Part shown: in pieces, positions 50,600-60,742 of the stretch
Numbering within the stretch: the stretch's first letter is position 1
How the letters are laid out: each line of letters opens with the position of its first letter
Made by a program: the position numbers and the translations under genes
The notes under the pieces: model-generated
What the model saw: only the letters and a program-made list of their open reading frames with translations
What the model was told of the DNA's origin: nothing
Databases searched by the model: none
From: Tachypleus tridentatus
Taxonomy: Eukaryota > Arthropoda > Merostomata > Xiphosura > Limulidae
Direction of reading: 5' to 3'
NCBI RefSeq assembly: GCF_004210375.1
Contig: NC_134834.1
Coordinates: 142,509,009-142,573,008, forward strand
Length of the DNA: 64,000 nucleotides

Positions 50600-50704
50600 G
50601 TGGTATGTATGTGGACTTATACTGCTAAAAACCGGGTTTTGATATCCGTGGTGGGAAGAGCACAGATAAACCTTTATGTAGCTTTCTGCTTAGTAATAAA
50701 CAAC
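50600..50704 (+). mobile_element. SINE family B copy, 3' part
   Basis: actgctaaaaaccgggtttt, atatccgtggtgggaagagc, cacagataaacc...tgtagctt and a taataaacaac tail. Confidence 0.75.
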
Positions 50705-51149
50705 AATATAAAAATGTTTATTGAAGTGAATGTGAAGTGTATTTTGTTGTTGTTTTGTTTTTTCCTATAGAGGGAGCAAAAGTTTATGATTTGCACTTCC
50801 GCTTGATGTTTAAAAGCTTATTCTTGTAATTCAAAATGCCATATATTTTTATTGGATCAAAAATTACATATTTTAAAAGAACTAATCAAAGAAGTTACAG
50901 TATGCGAACCGTTTTTGCAAAAAACTTTTGTTGTCAATTTCACACAAGATATAATGTTAATTTTCCAGGTAAGATAAAGAAACACATGACGTAGCTACGA
51001 AAACGTGTTCTGATTCGACGTGCAACTACTGAATCAGTGCTGCAAAAATGTAATCAGTGAAGAAAAGTGATAACTTTTAACATTTGTAAAGTCGAGCCTG
51101 ATAAAAGTTTGTTGGTTCTCCACGAATTAGTTTCTTAAATGTTGTTTCT

Positions 51150-51500
51150 TTTCCACAACATGCAATTAGTGAAAGTCTGACGATTCCACTCGAGGTGTAG
51201 TTACTTCAATAGTATTAATTTCAGTAAAGGCAATGTGTAGGTGTTGGTAAGGTGTGCTTATTTCAAAACAACGTATAATTAATGAAAGTCTGACGATTCC
51301 ACTCGAGTTGTAGCTACTTTAATAGTATTAATTTCAGTAAAGGCAGTGCGTAGGTGTTGGTAATGTGCTTATTTCACACGACGTGTAATTAGCGAAAGTC
51401 TGACGACTTTACTCAACTATAACTATTACGTGTATTTCACACAAGATAATGTGCAGGTGTTGGAACGGTTCTTGTTTCACATAAGGTGTAGTTCGTAACA
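51150..51500. repeat. minisatellite, about 110-bp unit, about 3 copies
   Basis: attagtgaaagtctgacgat at 51163 and its relatives at about 51273 and 51388, each followed by ccactcgag.tgtag and ggtgttggtaa.gtg. Confidence 0.88.
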
Positions 51501-51754
51501 CTGACTCATTCAGGTGTACTTTCTGAAAGTTTACGTATCCTGACACAAATGTAATTACTGAAAACATGCTAATTCATACAAAGGTAGCTACTAAAAATAT
51601 GCTAATTAATTATATTAACATATACAAACGTTCCCGGAGCTCTACTTTAGATAGGTATGTTAAGTTATGTTGAATTTCAGAGAAAACTCCACGTCATGGT
51701 TTTAGTGCTTCATAATCTACGCAAAAACAAAAGCAACGTATTGGTATTATTTCC

Positions 51755-51873
51755 TTTTAATAAACACAAAATTCACAATGGGTTATCTGCGCTGTGCCCG
51801 CCGTGGGTATCAACACCCAATTAATTTTCAACGCTAAAAATCCTCAGACTTTTCGCTGAGCCACCGGGGGTGA
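51755..51873 (-). mobile_element. SINE family B copy, diverged
   Basis: cacaatgggttatctgcgct, gccgtgggtatcaacaccc and cgctgagccaccgggggt are clear. Confidence 0.78.
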
Positions 51874-52542
51874 AACGAATTCTCTAAGTACAAAAGCACA
51901 AGCTTAAAAGTCTTTAAAAGCATATCAGTCACAATCTTCAGTCCTTTAGATACGCAAGGTTACTAAAAGTACAGAAAACAGATTTAGTTTTGTTTCGTAA
52001 GGTGAAGCAATATCTTAAAACAAGCGAACTATTGTAATAAAAACCTAATCACAACCTAAACTTAACAGTCAGAGTAGGAAAAACATGGTTCTACTAATAA
52101 TGTTATGTGAATACCGTTGTTAATTAGAACAGTAATTATTGTTTTTTTCTGTCCTGAGATTTATTTGAAGTTACTGTTTAAGTGTTAAATAACTGACACT
52201 CGTACAACTGAATGGTAATTCGTAAATTCGGTAATAAATTTTCGAAAAAACAAAACAACTATAACACTTAGGAACATCTTTATCGAACTAAGAAAATATG
52301 TAGATCATAAACAAAAAAAAAAGCTTAAAATAACACATTATTTTCCTTCGATTAATTAATTAAGTGAAAATAAATATTTTGTGCTTTCAAGCTTGTCTCA
52401 AAAAACTTTTTGTAGTGGCGTACTTTACACCTACAACGTCTCTCGAATACTGAAATGTTGACCAGAAGCTTTGCGTGAAATTTAAAACAAATCAAACAAA
52501 CAAAACAAAGTTCGAGTGCAACACCAGAAACATCAGAAGTGG

Positions 52543-52812
52543 CTGGTTTGGTTTGGTTTCGCGCAAAGCTACTGGAGGGCTATCTGCGCTAGCTGTCCCT
52601 AATCAGGTAGTGTAAGACTAGAGGGAAGGCACCTAGTCATTACCACCCACCACCATTGGGCTACTCTTTTACCAATGAATAGTGAAATTGACCGTAACAT
52701 TTTAACGCCCCCACGGCTGAAAGGGCAAGCATGTTTGGTGCGACGGGGATTCGAACCCGCGACCCTCAGATTACGAGTCGAGCGCCTTAACCACCTGGCC
52801 ATGCCAGGCCCA
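52543..52812 (-). mobile_element. SINE family A copy, full length
   Basis: From tggtttggtttcgcgcaaag to ccatgccaggcc, with near-consensus head gggattcgaacccgcgac. Confidence 0.9.
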
Positions 52813-53054
52813 GAGGGGGCTGTTACTGCGCCTTTAGTAACAATAAAATCTGAAAACTACAAAGATAACACTCGAAATGATAGTCAAATCACTAAATGTT
52901 GTTTACTCAATGAGTTAAACTGTAGTATAATGTTTGCTCTAAGTTCATACTCCTTCAAACTCATCGCTTAGTTTTAATTCATTTTCACTTTAATATACTC
53001 TAGTTGAAATTTATTGCTTAGTTTTAATTAATGTATATTATAATTCATTATGAC

Positions 53055-53262
53055 GGTTTGATTCTTTGTTTATGAATTTCGCGTAAAGCTACACGAAGAC
53101 TATCGGCGCTAGCCATCCCTAATTTAGCAGTGTAAGTAAAACTAAAGGGAAGACAACTAGTCATCACTACTCACTGCCAACTCTTGGGCTACTCTTTAAC
53201 CAACGAATAATGGGATTGATCGTGACTTTATAACGCCCCCACGGTTGAAAGGTCGAGCATTA
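53055..53262 (-). mobile_element. SINE family A copy, 5'-truncated
   Basis: Tail and body (aatttcgcgtaaagctacac to aaaggtcgagcatta). The tRNA head is absent. Confidence 0.85.
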
Positions 53263-54171
53263 GGACAGAAACTCATTTTTCACTTAGTTGTAACTAATGC
53301 CCAGTCACGTCTGTTCTGATTGAAACTCGTCGAATTCTTCTTTTAATTGAAATTCAAACTAAAATCCTTCTGCTTGAGATTCGTTGCTGAATTAGGTTTA
53401 ATATCATGTGTTATTGAAAAGCCGTGTGTTCTTTAAGAAAATATTCTGTTCATGATGAACATTACCCACAAGATACATCATTTCAAGTTGAAATCAAACA
53501 TAAAACTATTTTATACATATCTTTAACTGGATGAATAAATTTGTGGTAAAATACCCGTCATTTTTGACACGGCTTTCAGACCCTAACCTTTATTTCTATT
53601 TTCTTCTTTAGTATACTTTTTTCAAGACGAGGATGTCAAGCATAGAGTAGATGTACTTCTCAGTTGTATTTGTCAACCGAGCACGAGATTCTTAAATAAT
53701 TGAAACAATTACAATGTATTCTTTTCCAGTTCTACCAAAATGATGCAAGGGCGTGTCGATTTTCGGACGTACTTTTTCTGCTCCCTAGATTTTATTCAGG
53801 TGTTTGCTGTAACCTCAGTTTAATAGCTCGTTTATGAAAAGTAATTCACGTCGGTAAAAGGAATAGATCTTTGTTCTTTTCGTTACGCTCACCTAACTGC
53901 GCTACTTTAGTACGCTAACGACGTCAACGAACTTCATATTCCACGGTATCTATAACACCTGTGAACTATCTTCTCAAACACTGTTGTGTTACTTGGGTTT
54001 TTCATTGTATTACAAAGTTTAAAGTGTTTTAACACTACGAAAATCTACAGGTTAAATCATAATTCGAATATAATGAGACATATAATGACACATAGAATTC
54101 ATCCCAAGATAAAATATGCTTTAGAATACAACAAAACTGATTTAAATAAACGTAACTGTTTATTAATAACG

Positions 54172-54306
54172 TTCACTTTCGTGATGACGAGAAGCCCACT
54201 TGAAGTTTAAATGTATTCTCAAGACGGCTGATACGGGTCTTAAAACTTTAATTAATATAAAGTTTTAATGTCCATACCAGCCGTCTTGAAAATACATTTA
54301 AACGTT
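54172..54306. repeat. foldback element, short-armed copy
   Basis: Left gtgatgacgagaagcccact, arms aaatgtattctcaagacggc / gccgtcttgaaaatacattt around an AT-rich centre. It lacks the inner cgaaacg part. Confidence 0.85.
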
Positions 54307-54554
54307 CACTTTGTTTAGGATTAGTAGAGTGTGTTACAGTTTAAGGCACTCTGAATGTAATGTAATGTTGTTGAACGACAATGAGTTTTGTGATGCCTTT
54401 TACTGTCGACACTCAACAATGACTGTTGTGAGAAGTAGCACTCTTCTATTGTAATCCATGACTGAAGATAGCTTCTGATGGATCTGGGGCACTCCTGAAC
54501 CTGTTCTGTAGCAACCATTTGATACAGGACATATTCCACACAACATGAAGAGTA

Positions 54555-54700
54555 CAGTCTGTTGATTTGGGGCACCTGGGCTGTATACAAACTGTTGTTT
54601 TACGACGTAAACATAACAATATTGTCACAGTCTGGTGATTTGGGGCACCTGGGCTGTATACAAACTGTTGTTTTACGACGTAAACATAACAATATTGTCA
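54555..54700. repeat. 73-bp tandem duplication, nearly identical
   Basis: gatttggggcacctgggctg starts at 54564 and again at 54637, both followed by tatacaaactgttgttttac. Only one or two bases differ, so the duplication is recent. Confidence 0.95.
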
Positions 54701-54719
54701 CCGTATTATTGTCCCTCGG

Positions 54720-54823
54720 TGAGAAAACGATAAGTTTACGAACTTACAATGCTAAAGTGAGGAGCTTGATTCTCCGCAGTGGACATAGCAGATAGTTTAA
54801 TGTAACTTTGCTCTACAAAAAGA
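54720..54823 (+). mobile_element. SINE family C/B-like fragment
   Basis: cgaacttacaatgctaaagt, gcttgattctccgcagtgga and catagcagatagtttaatgt followed by aactttgctctac. The tail is closer to family C. Confidence 0.6.
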
Positions 54824-55870
54824 CATCTTGTTCGGTATGGACAACGAAGTGAATTGGTGATTTCGAACTGACTTCTACTCATCCCATTGTCCAAATACGC
54901 AACCTCATGAAAATAGATTTGATTTCTGGGATCCTTTCATTCGTAGTATGGCTATGAATTTTATGGTACTTATTTCTGAGCTATGCCTGTATTTTTACGT
55001 CGAGATTATTTATATATGACGTAATGAAGATGATAGACTTGTAGTTGGGTTTCTCTAGTTATTGACAGGCTGTGCACATATTAAGTGCACCTTCTGTATT
55101 CATACATAATATGAAAAACTTCACTCTTTCATAAGAACACAATCTGGATCCTCTTTTACTTTTTATTTGTATTTGTTTGCACAGGATACTCAAAGACTAT
55201 CTAAATTTATATAGTTTTATACAACTTTTAATTTGTTTGAATTCGGACACAACAGCCGGTGTCTGTAAATTAATTTAATTATAAGAAGAACCAAGTCAGT
55301 ATTTCAAGTTCACTTACGTATTCTATAATAGTAATTAAAAACCAATTTCATTTTCAAAAATAACTTTTTCCACGTTACGTGGAAGCTGTTGTACTGACAA
55401 AGTGTCTAGTTTATTAACCAATAATAAACAGCACGATACAATATTGTTAAGTTTGTTTATCAAAATCGGTTAAAATAACGTGTTATTCAGTTGGGGATTT
55501 CTAATTGAGATTTAACTGTTTTGCTCTTAAATATTGCTTTTGTGAATGCTAAAATAACGTGTTATTTATTTGAGGATTTGTAATTAACCCTCATACACAC
55601 GGTGGGGGTCAAAAATGGGCCCACTTGTGTTTAAGTTGTTATAGAAATATCAAAGGTGTGACTTTCGGGCCTAAAAATGTACCTAATTTAATCTATACTA
55701 ATAACATACTATACTAATACGTTTAACATGTATTTTATGCAAATGGGGTATTACACCCCTTGTCTAATGTCGAAATTCACGTTTTCCACATTGGGGTCAT
55801 TTTGACCCCGTTTAAAACTCAATTACATTTCTGGTAAACAATCAAATAATATATTGATATGAAATTTTGT

Positions 55871-55926
55871 GTTCTAGAACATTCTAGAACACTCTATAAA
55901 TGTTCTCGAGCATTCTAGAATATTCT
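55871..55926. promoter_or_regulatory. array of heat-shock-element-like 5-bp units
   Basis: The run alternates TTC and GAA triplets in 5-bp steps (ttctagaacattctagaac, then a weaker stretch, then ttctcgagcattctagaat and attct). This is the nTTCnnGAAn pattern that binds heat-shock factor trimers. At least six triplets are perfect and the phase is kept across most of the run. It lies inside the piggyBac element, about 10-60 bp before the remaining transposase frame. Binding is inferred from the pattern only; it could also be a chance 10-bp microsatellite. Confidence 0.45.
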
Positions 55927-55934
55927 TATCTACG

Positions 55935-56405
55935 TTGCATAGCGAGCCCTCAATCGATGATGAATCAGGAAAACCTGAAATAATATTATACTATAACTCC
56001 ACCAAAGGAGGAGTCGATACACTAGACCAAATAGTTAGATTCTTTTCCACAAAAAGAAAGACCAGAAGGTGGCCAATGGCACTATTTTATAACATTCTTG
56101 ATGCTGCCGCATACAATGCTTACCTTCTCTATCGCCAGCGCCATCCAGAATTTGCATCAAAGTACCAAAAAAGAGCAAGACGTGAATTTCTGAAGTTGCT
56201 TACTGATGAATTACTGCCTGAAGAAGATACAAATGAAGTGATCCCTCCAAAAAGACACAAAGTTGCTGAAGAGAACGTTAGGAAATGGTGTCAAATATGC
56301 GCACGTGATTCAAGGAAAAAAACTTCAAAGTGTATCAAATGTAGTAAAATGGCTTGCAATGACCATAAAGTTACCCAGAGTGTATGCATAAATTGTATAG
56401 AATAA
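55935..56405 (+). pseudogene. piggyBac transposase, C-terminal fragment with zinc-binding tail
   Basis: The open frame of 157 codons has no ATG at its left end; the first start-like codon is TTG. It begins with EIILYYNSTKGGVDTLDQIV and TKRKTRRWPMALFYNILDAA, the block that carries the last conserved Asp of piggyBac transposases and the RRWP signature. It ends with a cysteine-rich tail (WCQICARD, KCIKCSKMACNDH, VCINC), laid out like the cross-brace zinc domain that binds piggyBac ends. There are no internal stops. The first half of the protein is missing, so no activity is expected. It could in principle still be translated as a DNA-binding tail, but no promoter can be claimed beyond the heat-shock-like sites just upstream. 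Confidence 0.85.
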
Positions 56406-56671
56406 ATATTTTGTCCAAATTTACACTTTGCTTATATGAAAATAATTTTTTTTTAATATTTTTGGTGGGGTTAAAAAAAAAAAAACCCAGTGTGGGCAAC
56501 GTAATTTTTTTGAGTGTGTGTACTAGGGTTAAGTTTCAACTCTTGCAATCTTAGATAATGTTTTTGTGGATTATATAATTTACAAATCAGAAAACATTAA
56601 ATATACCACATTCAAGTTTATTATTGAAGTGCATTGAAATAATTGTAATCTCAAAACTACAGATTTTTAAA

Positions 56672-56935
56672 GTTGGGTTATTTAATCAAACTTGGCACTT
56701 AAGCATCAGTAACCTCCCAAAAGTTGGGCCATTTAATCCAACTTGGCATTTGCATCAGTAACTTTCCAAGAGTTGGGCAATTTAATCAAACTTGGCACTT
56801 AAGCATCAGTAATTTTTCAAGTGATGGGTTATTTAATCAAACTTGGCACTTAAGCATCAAGAGTTTCTTGCATTCTTGCTTAATTAATTAAGTTTGATAC
56901 TTAAGCATCATTAGCTTTCCAGAACTGAACTGTTT
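56672..56935. repeat. minisatellite, about 53-bp unit, 4-5 copies
   Basis: Unit gggttatttaatcaaacttg, gcacttaagcatcagtaa and cttccaaaagtt. Confidence 0.9.
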
Positions 56936-57295
56936 AATACGTTTTTTCTAGAAATAAATTGGCGTTACGTCAAAATCTGTGCTATTAAACAACTTTAAGA
57001 GGTAAACGTTGTTAAGTTTCAATTTCTTGTTATTTAATTAACACTAGTAGTTCTACACAATAAATTTCCCAGATACTGTATCATTAAAATAATCTTCACT
57101 GAATACTGTCATCGTGAACCATGGTAATGATTCATAATATGGATCGTCCAGTTTTTCATCTTTATTAATATTTAATATTGTTCCGCCAACCTATAACAAA
57201 AGTAAATGTGTGTATTATAATAAAACTTGGACAATATTACTAAACGCATAATTGCGCTCTGCGTAGGATAACTGTTAAGTTTATTTGACTATCTA

Positions 57296-57538
57296 TCAGA
57301 TAACAACGGTTGTATAACCGTTCACACCCAGTTGTTTTAATGTAGTCTGTAGTTTATATGGAGCTTCATAATCTGCTATTTTCATACGTATATAGCTGTC
57401 TGCAGGCTGTGGAGCTAATTTATTGTTCATATAGCAGACATGACATATATACCTCGCGATTATGAACTTACTGTTACCACTATATTGATATTTCGTATCA
57501 TTTGTTAAGCATATGGTTTTTGCTCTTTCGAACTCCAC
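57296..57538 (-). other. unassigned ORF, possible exon or pseudogene fragment
   Basis: An open frame of about 80 residues includes RAKTICLTNDTKYQYSGNSK and PQPADSYIRMKIADYEAPYK. Composition and codon use look more protein-like than most short frames here. A possible acceptor (TGATCCTGTCAG) lies just upstream and it ends at a stop codon. There is no good donor and I recognise no family. It lies 230 bp from the plus-strand candidate exon at 57771. It could be a decayed transposon or a terminal exon. Confidence 0.25.
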
Positions 57539-57770
57539 GCTTCTGACAGGATCATAGTGTGATTTTTTTTTTTAACCACTACATAGTCGATTTCGGTAAT
57601 GTTACACAAACATCTAGACTGACTCCCACAACAAAAATCTTTTAAATTCCATATAGCTAGCTTCAAGGATGGTTACTCTATTTACAGTATCTAAAAAAAT
57701 TGCAATTCTAGGCGAAACGGAGGCAGGAATTTTGTAGCTGTATAATTTATTTTAAAATATTTTGTTTCAG

Positions 57771-57877
57771 ATAAAGAATACAGCAACGACGACCCACCAG
57801 AGTTTAAAGTCGTCACAGTAAAAGAGGATCGTAGAAGGTTCACGACCCGAATTATTTCAGTATGGGAGGAGGGAAAG
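57771..57877 (+). CDS. candidate exon of an unidentified gene on the opposite strand
   Basis: A clean acceptor (TATTTTGTTTCAG) and donor (GGGAAAG|GTATGT) bracket 107 bp. This reads KEYSNDDPPEFKVVTVKEDR, then RRFTTRIISVWEEGK, open throughout when the exon starts two bases into a codon (phase 1) and ends in phase 0. The charged, balanced composition is unlike the AT-rich intron sequence around it. I do not recognise the family. It lies inside the 44720-59099 intron of the espin-like gene but points the other way. It could therefore belong to a nested or overlapping gene, or be an exon left by an inserted pseudogene. No partner exon was found nearby. Confidence 0.5.
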
Positions 57878-58689
57878 GTATGTACTAATATAATCAGTTC
57901 ACACTTGTTATCCTATAGATTTTGCAAAACAACACTCTAAGTGGACATATGACCAGCTGCGGCAAAACTATAACTGAACTTACTGTGGCCAGCGAAAAGA
58001 ATGAGATAGAGGAAACATAACAACTATAAGAAATATTTAAAATGTTTATTTGTATTCATATCGTATTATATTATAAGAATTATACTATATTTCCATTAAA
58101 TATAGATGCATGTATCTATATAACTCAAAACGTTATATGGTTACCTGTACGGTTTTACAACTTAAAATAGTATAAAGCTTACATTTATATATGTATACAG
58201 ATAAATACAAATACTAGCTAATATGCATTTCATGTACATGCATGTATGAAACTCATGCAATTACAAAATTCAGTCCATGCACCATTGTAGTATAGTTCAC
58301 TTGTCCTTCTTATCCAGTACTTATAGACTACCCATATAGCTATAAGATACAAATATAATAAATATATGTATTGTACGGGTATATAAATAACATGTTGTAT
58401 GTTAATCGCCATAAATCGTAGAAATCATACATGTAGAATCAGTATCAATGACAACATTATGACAATAATATCAGGAGCAGTAGACATAGCCATCCAATCT
58501 GCATGAAGCCAATCCAAAGGTTGTCATTGTTTCCCAATAGAGAGTCATACACCATGTCTATGTCTAAAAGTTGTAATATTTAGGAGAGTCAAAACAGGAA
58601 TTTGAGCTTGAGAAAATAACGTCAACACTGTGTCTTAAACCTTAAACTTGTTTGTTTTACAATTTTTCCATTTTAATATACCTATTGTG

Positions 58690-58985
58690 CTTCCGCAATA
58701 TCTGAAAATCTATGTTTCCCCATTTTAAGTTTACATTTTTTAATAATCTTGTCAATATCTGAAGATCTATATTTCCCCATTTTAAGTTTACATTTTTTAA
58801 TAATCTTGTCAATATCTGAAGATCTATATTTCCCCATTTTAAGTTTACATTTTTTAATAATCTTGTCAATATCTGAAGATCTATATTTCCCCATTTTAAG
58901 TTTACATTTTTTAATAATCTTGTCAATATCTGAAGATCTATATTTCCCCATCTTAAGTTTACATTTTTTAATAATCTTGCCAATT
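58690..58985. repeat. minisatellite, 57-bp unit, 5 near-identical copies
   Basis: Unit tatctgaagatctatatttc, cccattttaagtttacattt, tttaataatcttgtcaa. The unit is 19 codons, so three frames stay open through the array on the two strands; they are not taken as genes. Confidence 0.96.
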
Positions 58986-59099
58986 AATAATCCTAACAGT
59001 CAGATGACGATCATTTTACACGATATCTAATTAAAAGTTGATTAAAAGTGCTTTATTTATTAAGTTGTAAGTTATATAAGATTTATTCAAACTCAATAC

Positions 59100-59255
59100 C
59101 TTAATTCTGGACATGCCTCCACAATAAGTTTAACGCACTCCAAACACCCTTTAGAGCTGGCATAGTGTAAAGCTAATGCTCCCGTACTGGTTTTCTCTAA
59201 AACAGACATTCGTCCTTCTTGCAAGATCCGCCGCACAACACTACGCTGTCCGTAC
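59100..59255 (-). CDS. espn: espin/forked-like gene, ankyrin-repeat exon (first exon found in window)
   Basis: This exon encodes about 52 residues of ankyrin repeat, including GALALHYASSKGCLECVK followed by IVEACPEL. I recognise the same register in vertebrate espin (GALPIHYAAAKGD...LVEHYPE). Espin and its Drosophila relative forked are cytoplasmic actin-bundling proteins of parallel filament bundles (stereocilia, bristles). On the minus strand the exon is bounded by a ...TATGTGTGGTAG acceptor and an AAG|GTATTGAG donor. It starts one base into a codon and ends with two bases (AG). The leading G would complete an Arg codon, in keeping with the usual AAR-YG junction between repeats, so the preceding exon should end in phase 2. 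I did not find that exon up to 64000. The ORF continues upstream of the acceptor, but only into intron sequence of low complexity. Assignment to the espin/forked family is firm; the exact gene symbol is by homology. Confidence 0.9.
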
Positions 59256-59709
59256 CTACCACACATAAAAAATGTGATCAAAAATATATCACACAAATAC
59301 ATACAAAAATAAAACAACTGCATCCTAAAATTCAATACTTCTCGAGAGCCATAGCAACGCTCCAGTGAACACAAGTTCCTCACGTAAGAAATAGAACCTC
59401 GAAGTTCAACGAACCGTAAGTTCCTTCGCACTATTGCAGCAGGTGTCTCTTCATACATTAAAAACTTAATCTGCTTCTTTATTTTTTAATTATCATTAGT
59501 CATTCAAAAATAATTGATTTTTTATTATCATTCGTAAATAATTTTCGATAACCATAGGCTCTATTGGTACTTTGATATATGTAAAGGTTTATATGACATA
59601 TATATGTGTATAAACTACAAAAACTCATTCAAAAAATTGAAAAAAAATAATAATAACATAAAATAAAATATAATTCTGAATGAAATATACTCCTTTCAAT
59701 AAGCGAATA

Positions 59710-59968
59710 AGGTCTGGCATGGTTAGGTGTTTAAGTAACTCGACTCGGAATCCCGGTCGCACTAAACATGCTTGCCCTTTCAGCCGTGGGGGCGTTATAA
59801 TGTACCGATAAAACCCACTTTTCACTGGTAAAAAAGAAGCCCACAGATTCTCAGTGGATGGTGATGACTAGCTACCACTACCTTTTCTCTAGCCTTACAG
59901 TGCTAAATTAGGGACGGCTAGTACAGCTAGCCCTCGTGTAGCTTTGAGATAAATTCAAAAACAAACAA
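59710..59968 (+). mobile_element. SINE family A copy with deletion in the head
   Basis: ggtctggcatggttaggtg is followed by a shortened head lacking most of the B box region, then a normal body and tail. Confidence 0.83.
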
Positions 59969-60467
59969 TAAGCGCATAAAGTTCATTTCTTAAATTTCCT
60001 ACCCATTAATGGTTACTGGAGTCTCGAAGTTGTCTTGAAAATCTTCTTCTAGTTTAAAGATTTGTGTTACTTCAACTCAAAAACTAAACAATTATAGAAA
60101 TGGTATATAATGGTTATTTAACTTATACTGTTCATCACAACCTGATAGATTAACCTATATTATCTTGTTTTAAGTAATTCTAAAAATACATATATTTTTT
60201 CCCATCTCAAAATTGAAGGAAAATAAGAATAATTAATTTTTGGAATATTTATTTTATTATATTCACAGTGAAGCCAGTGTATTATACTCCCTATATTGAT
60301 CTTTTGTTTCATATCTTTAATATTTCACAAATAGTCTGACTTTATCCACACTTGATCAATTTCAAGTAAGGTGCATTAAATAAGGTGGCGGTTTGCAGCC
60401 ACATTTCATACAAAAAGTAATGTGACTCGTTAAATACAATTTTTTTTCCAATACCCCATACTTCCAG

Positions 60468-60742
60468 TTTAGGTTTGTTTTCAATTTCGCGCAAAGCTAC
60501 ACGTGGGTTACCTGCGCCAGCCGTCCCTAACTTAGCAGTGTAAGACTAGAGGGAAGGTATCTAGTCATCACCACCCCCCGCCAACTCTTGAGCTACTCTT
60601 TTACAAACAAATAGTGGGATTTACCGTAACATTAAAACACCCCTATGGCTGAAAGGGCAACCACGTTTGATGTGACGGAGATTCGAACCCGCGACCCTCG
60701 GATTACAAGTTGAGAGTTTTAACCACCTAGTCATGCCTTTCC
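60468..60742 (-). mobile_element. SINE family A copy, full length
   Basis: From ggtttgttttcaatttcgcg to agtcatgcctttcc. B box complement gagattcgaacccgc. Confidence 0.88.

Larger units (their letters stand above)
55588..56528 (+). mobile_element. piggyBac-type transposon, internally deleted, both ends present
   Basis: TTAA target sites flank a 941-bp unit at 55584-55587 and 56529-56532. The ends are related inverted repeats (left ccctcatacacacgg, right ending in gtgtgtactaggg). Subterminal G-rich tracts on the left (gtgggggtc) and right (ggtggggtt) are also similar. The only coding part is the transposase C terminus from about 55935 to 56405. The catalytic N-terminal two thirds are gone, so the copy is non-autonomous. 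The short distance between the ends and the open frame suggest a fairly recent deletion derivative. Confidence 0.9.
44720..59099 (-). other. 14.4-kb intron of the espin-like gene
   Basis: Bounded by a GT donor at 59099 and an AG acceptor at 44720, with a codon split between exons that joins correctly. It holds the piggyBac element, about six family A SINEs, B and C copies, a foldback, minisatellites and the opposite-strand candidate exon at 57771. No call in 46518-47127, 47227-48180, 48456-49702, 51874-52542, 53263-54171, 54824-55583 or 57878-58689. Confidence 0.85.

Noticed and set aside
58657-59030. Frames of 89-108 residues on both strands
   Set aside because: They are produced by a 57-bp tandem repeat whose length is a multiple of three; there is no start context or splice sites, and no similarity to a known repeat protein.
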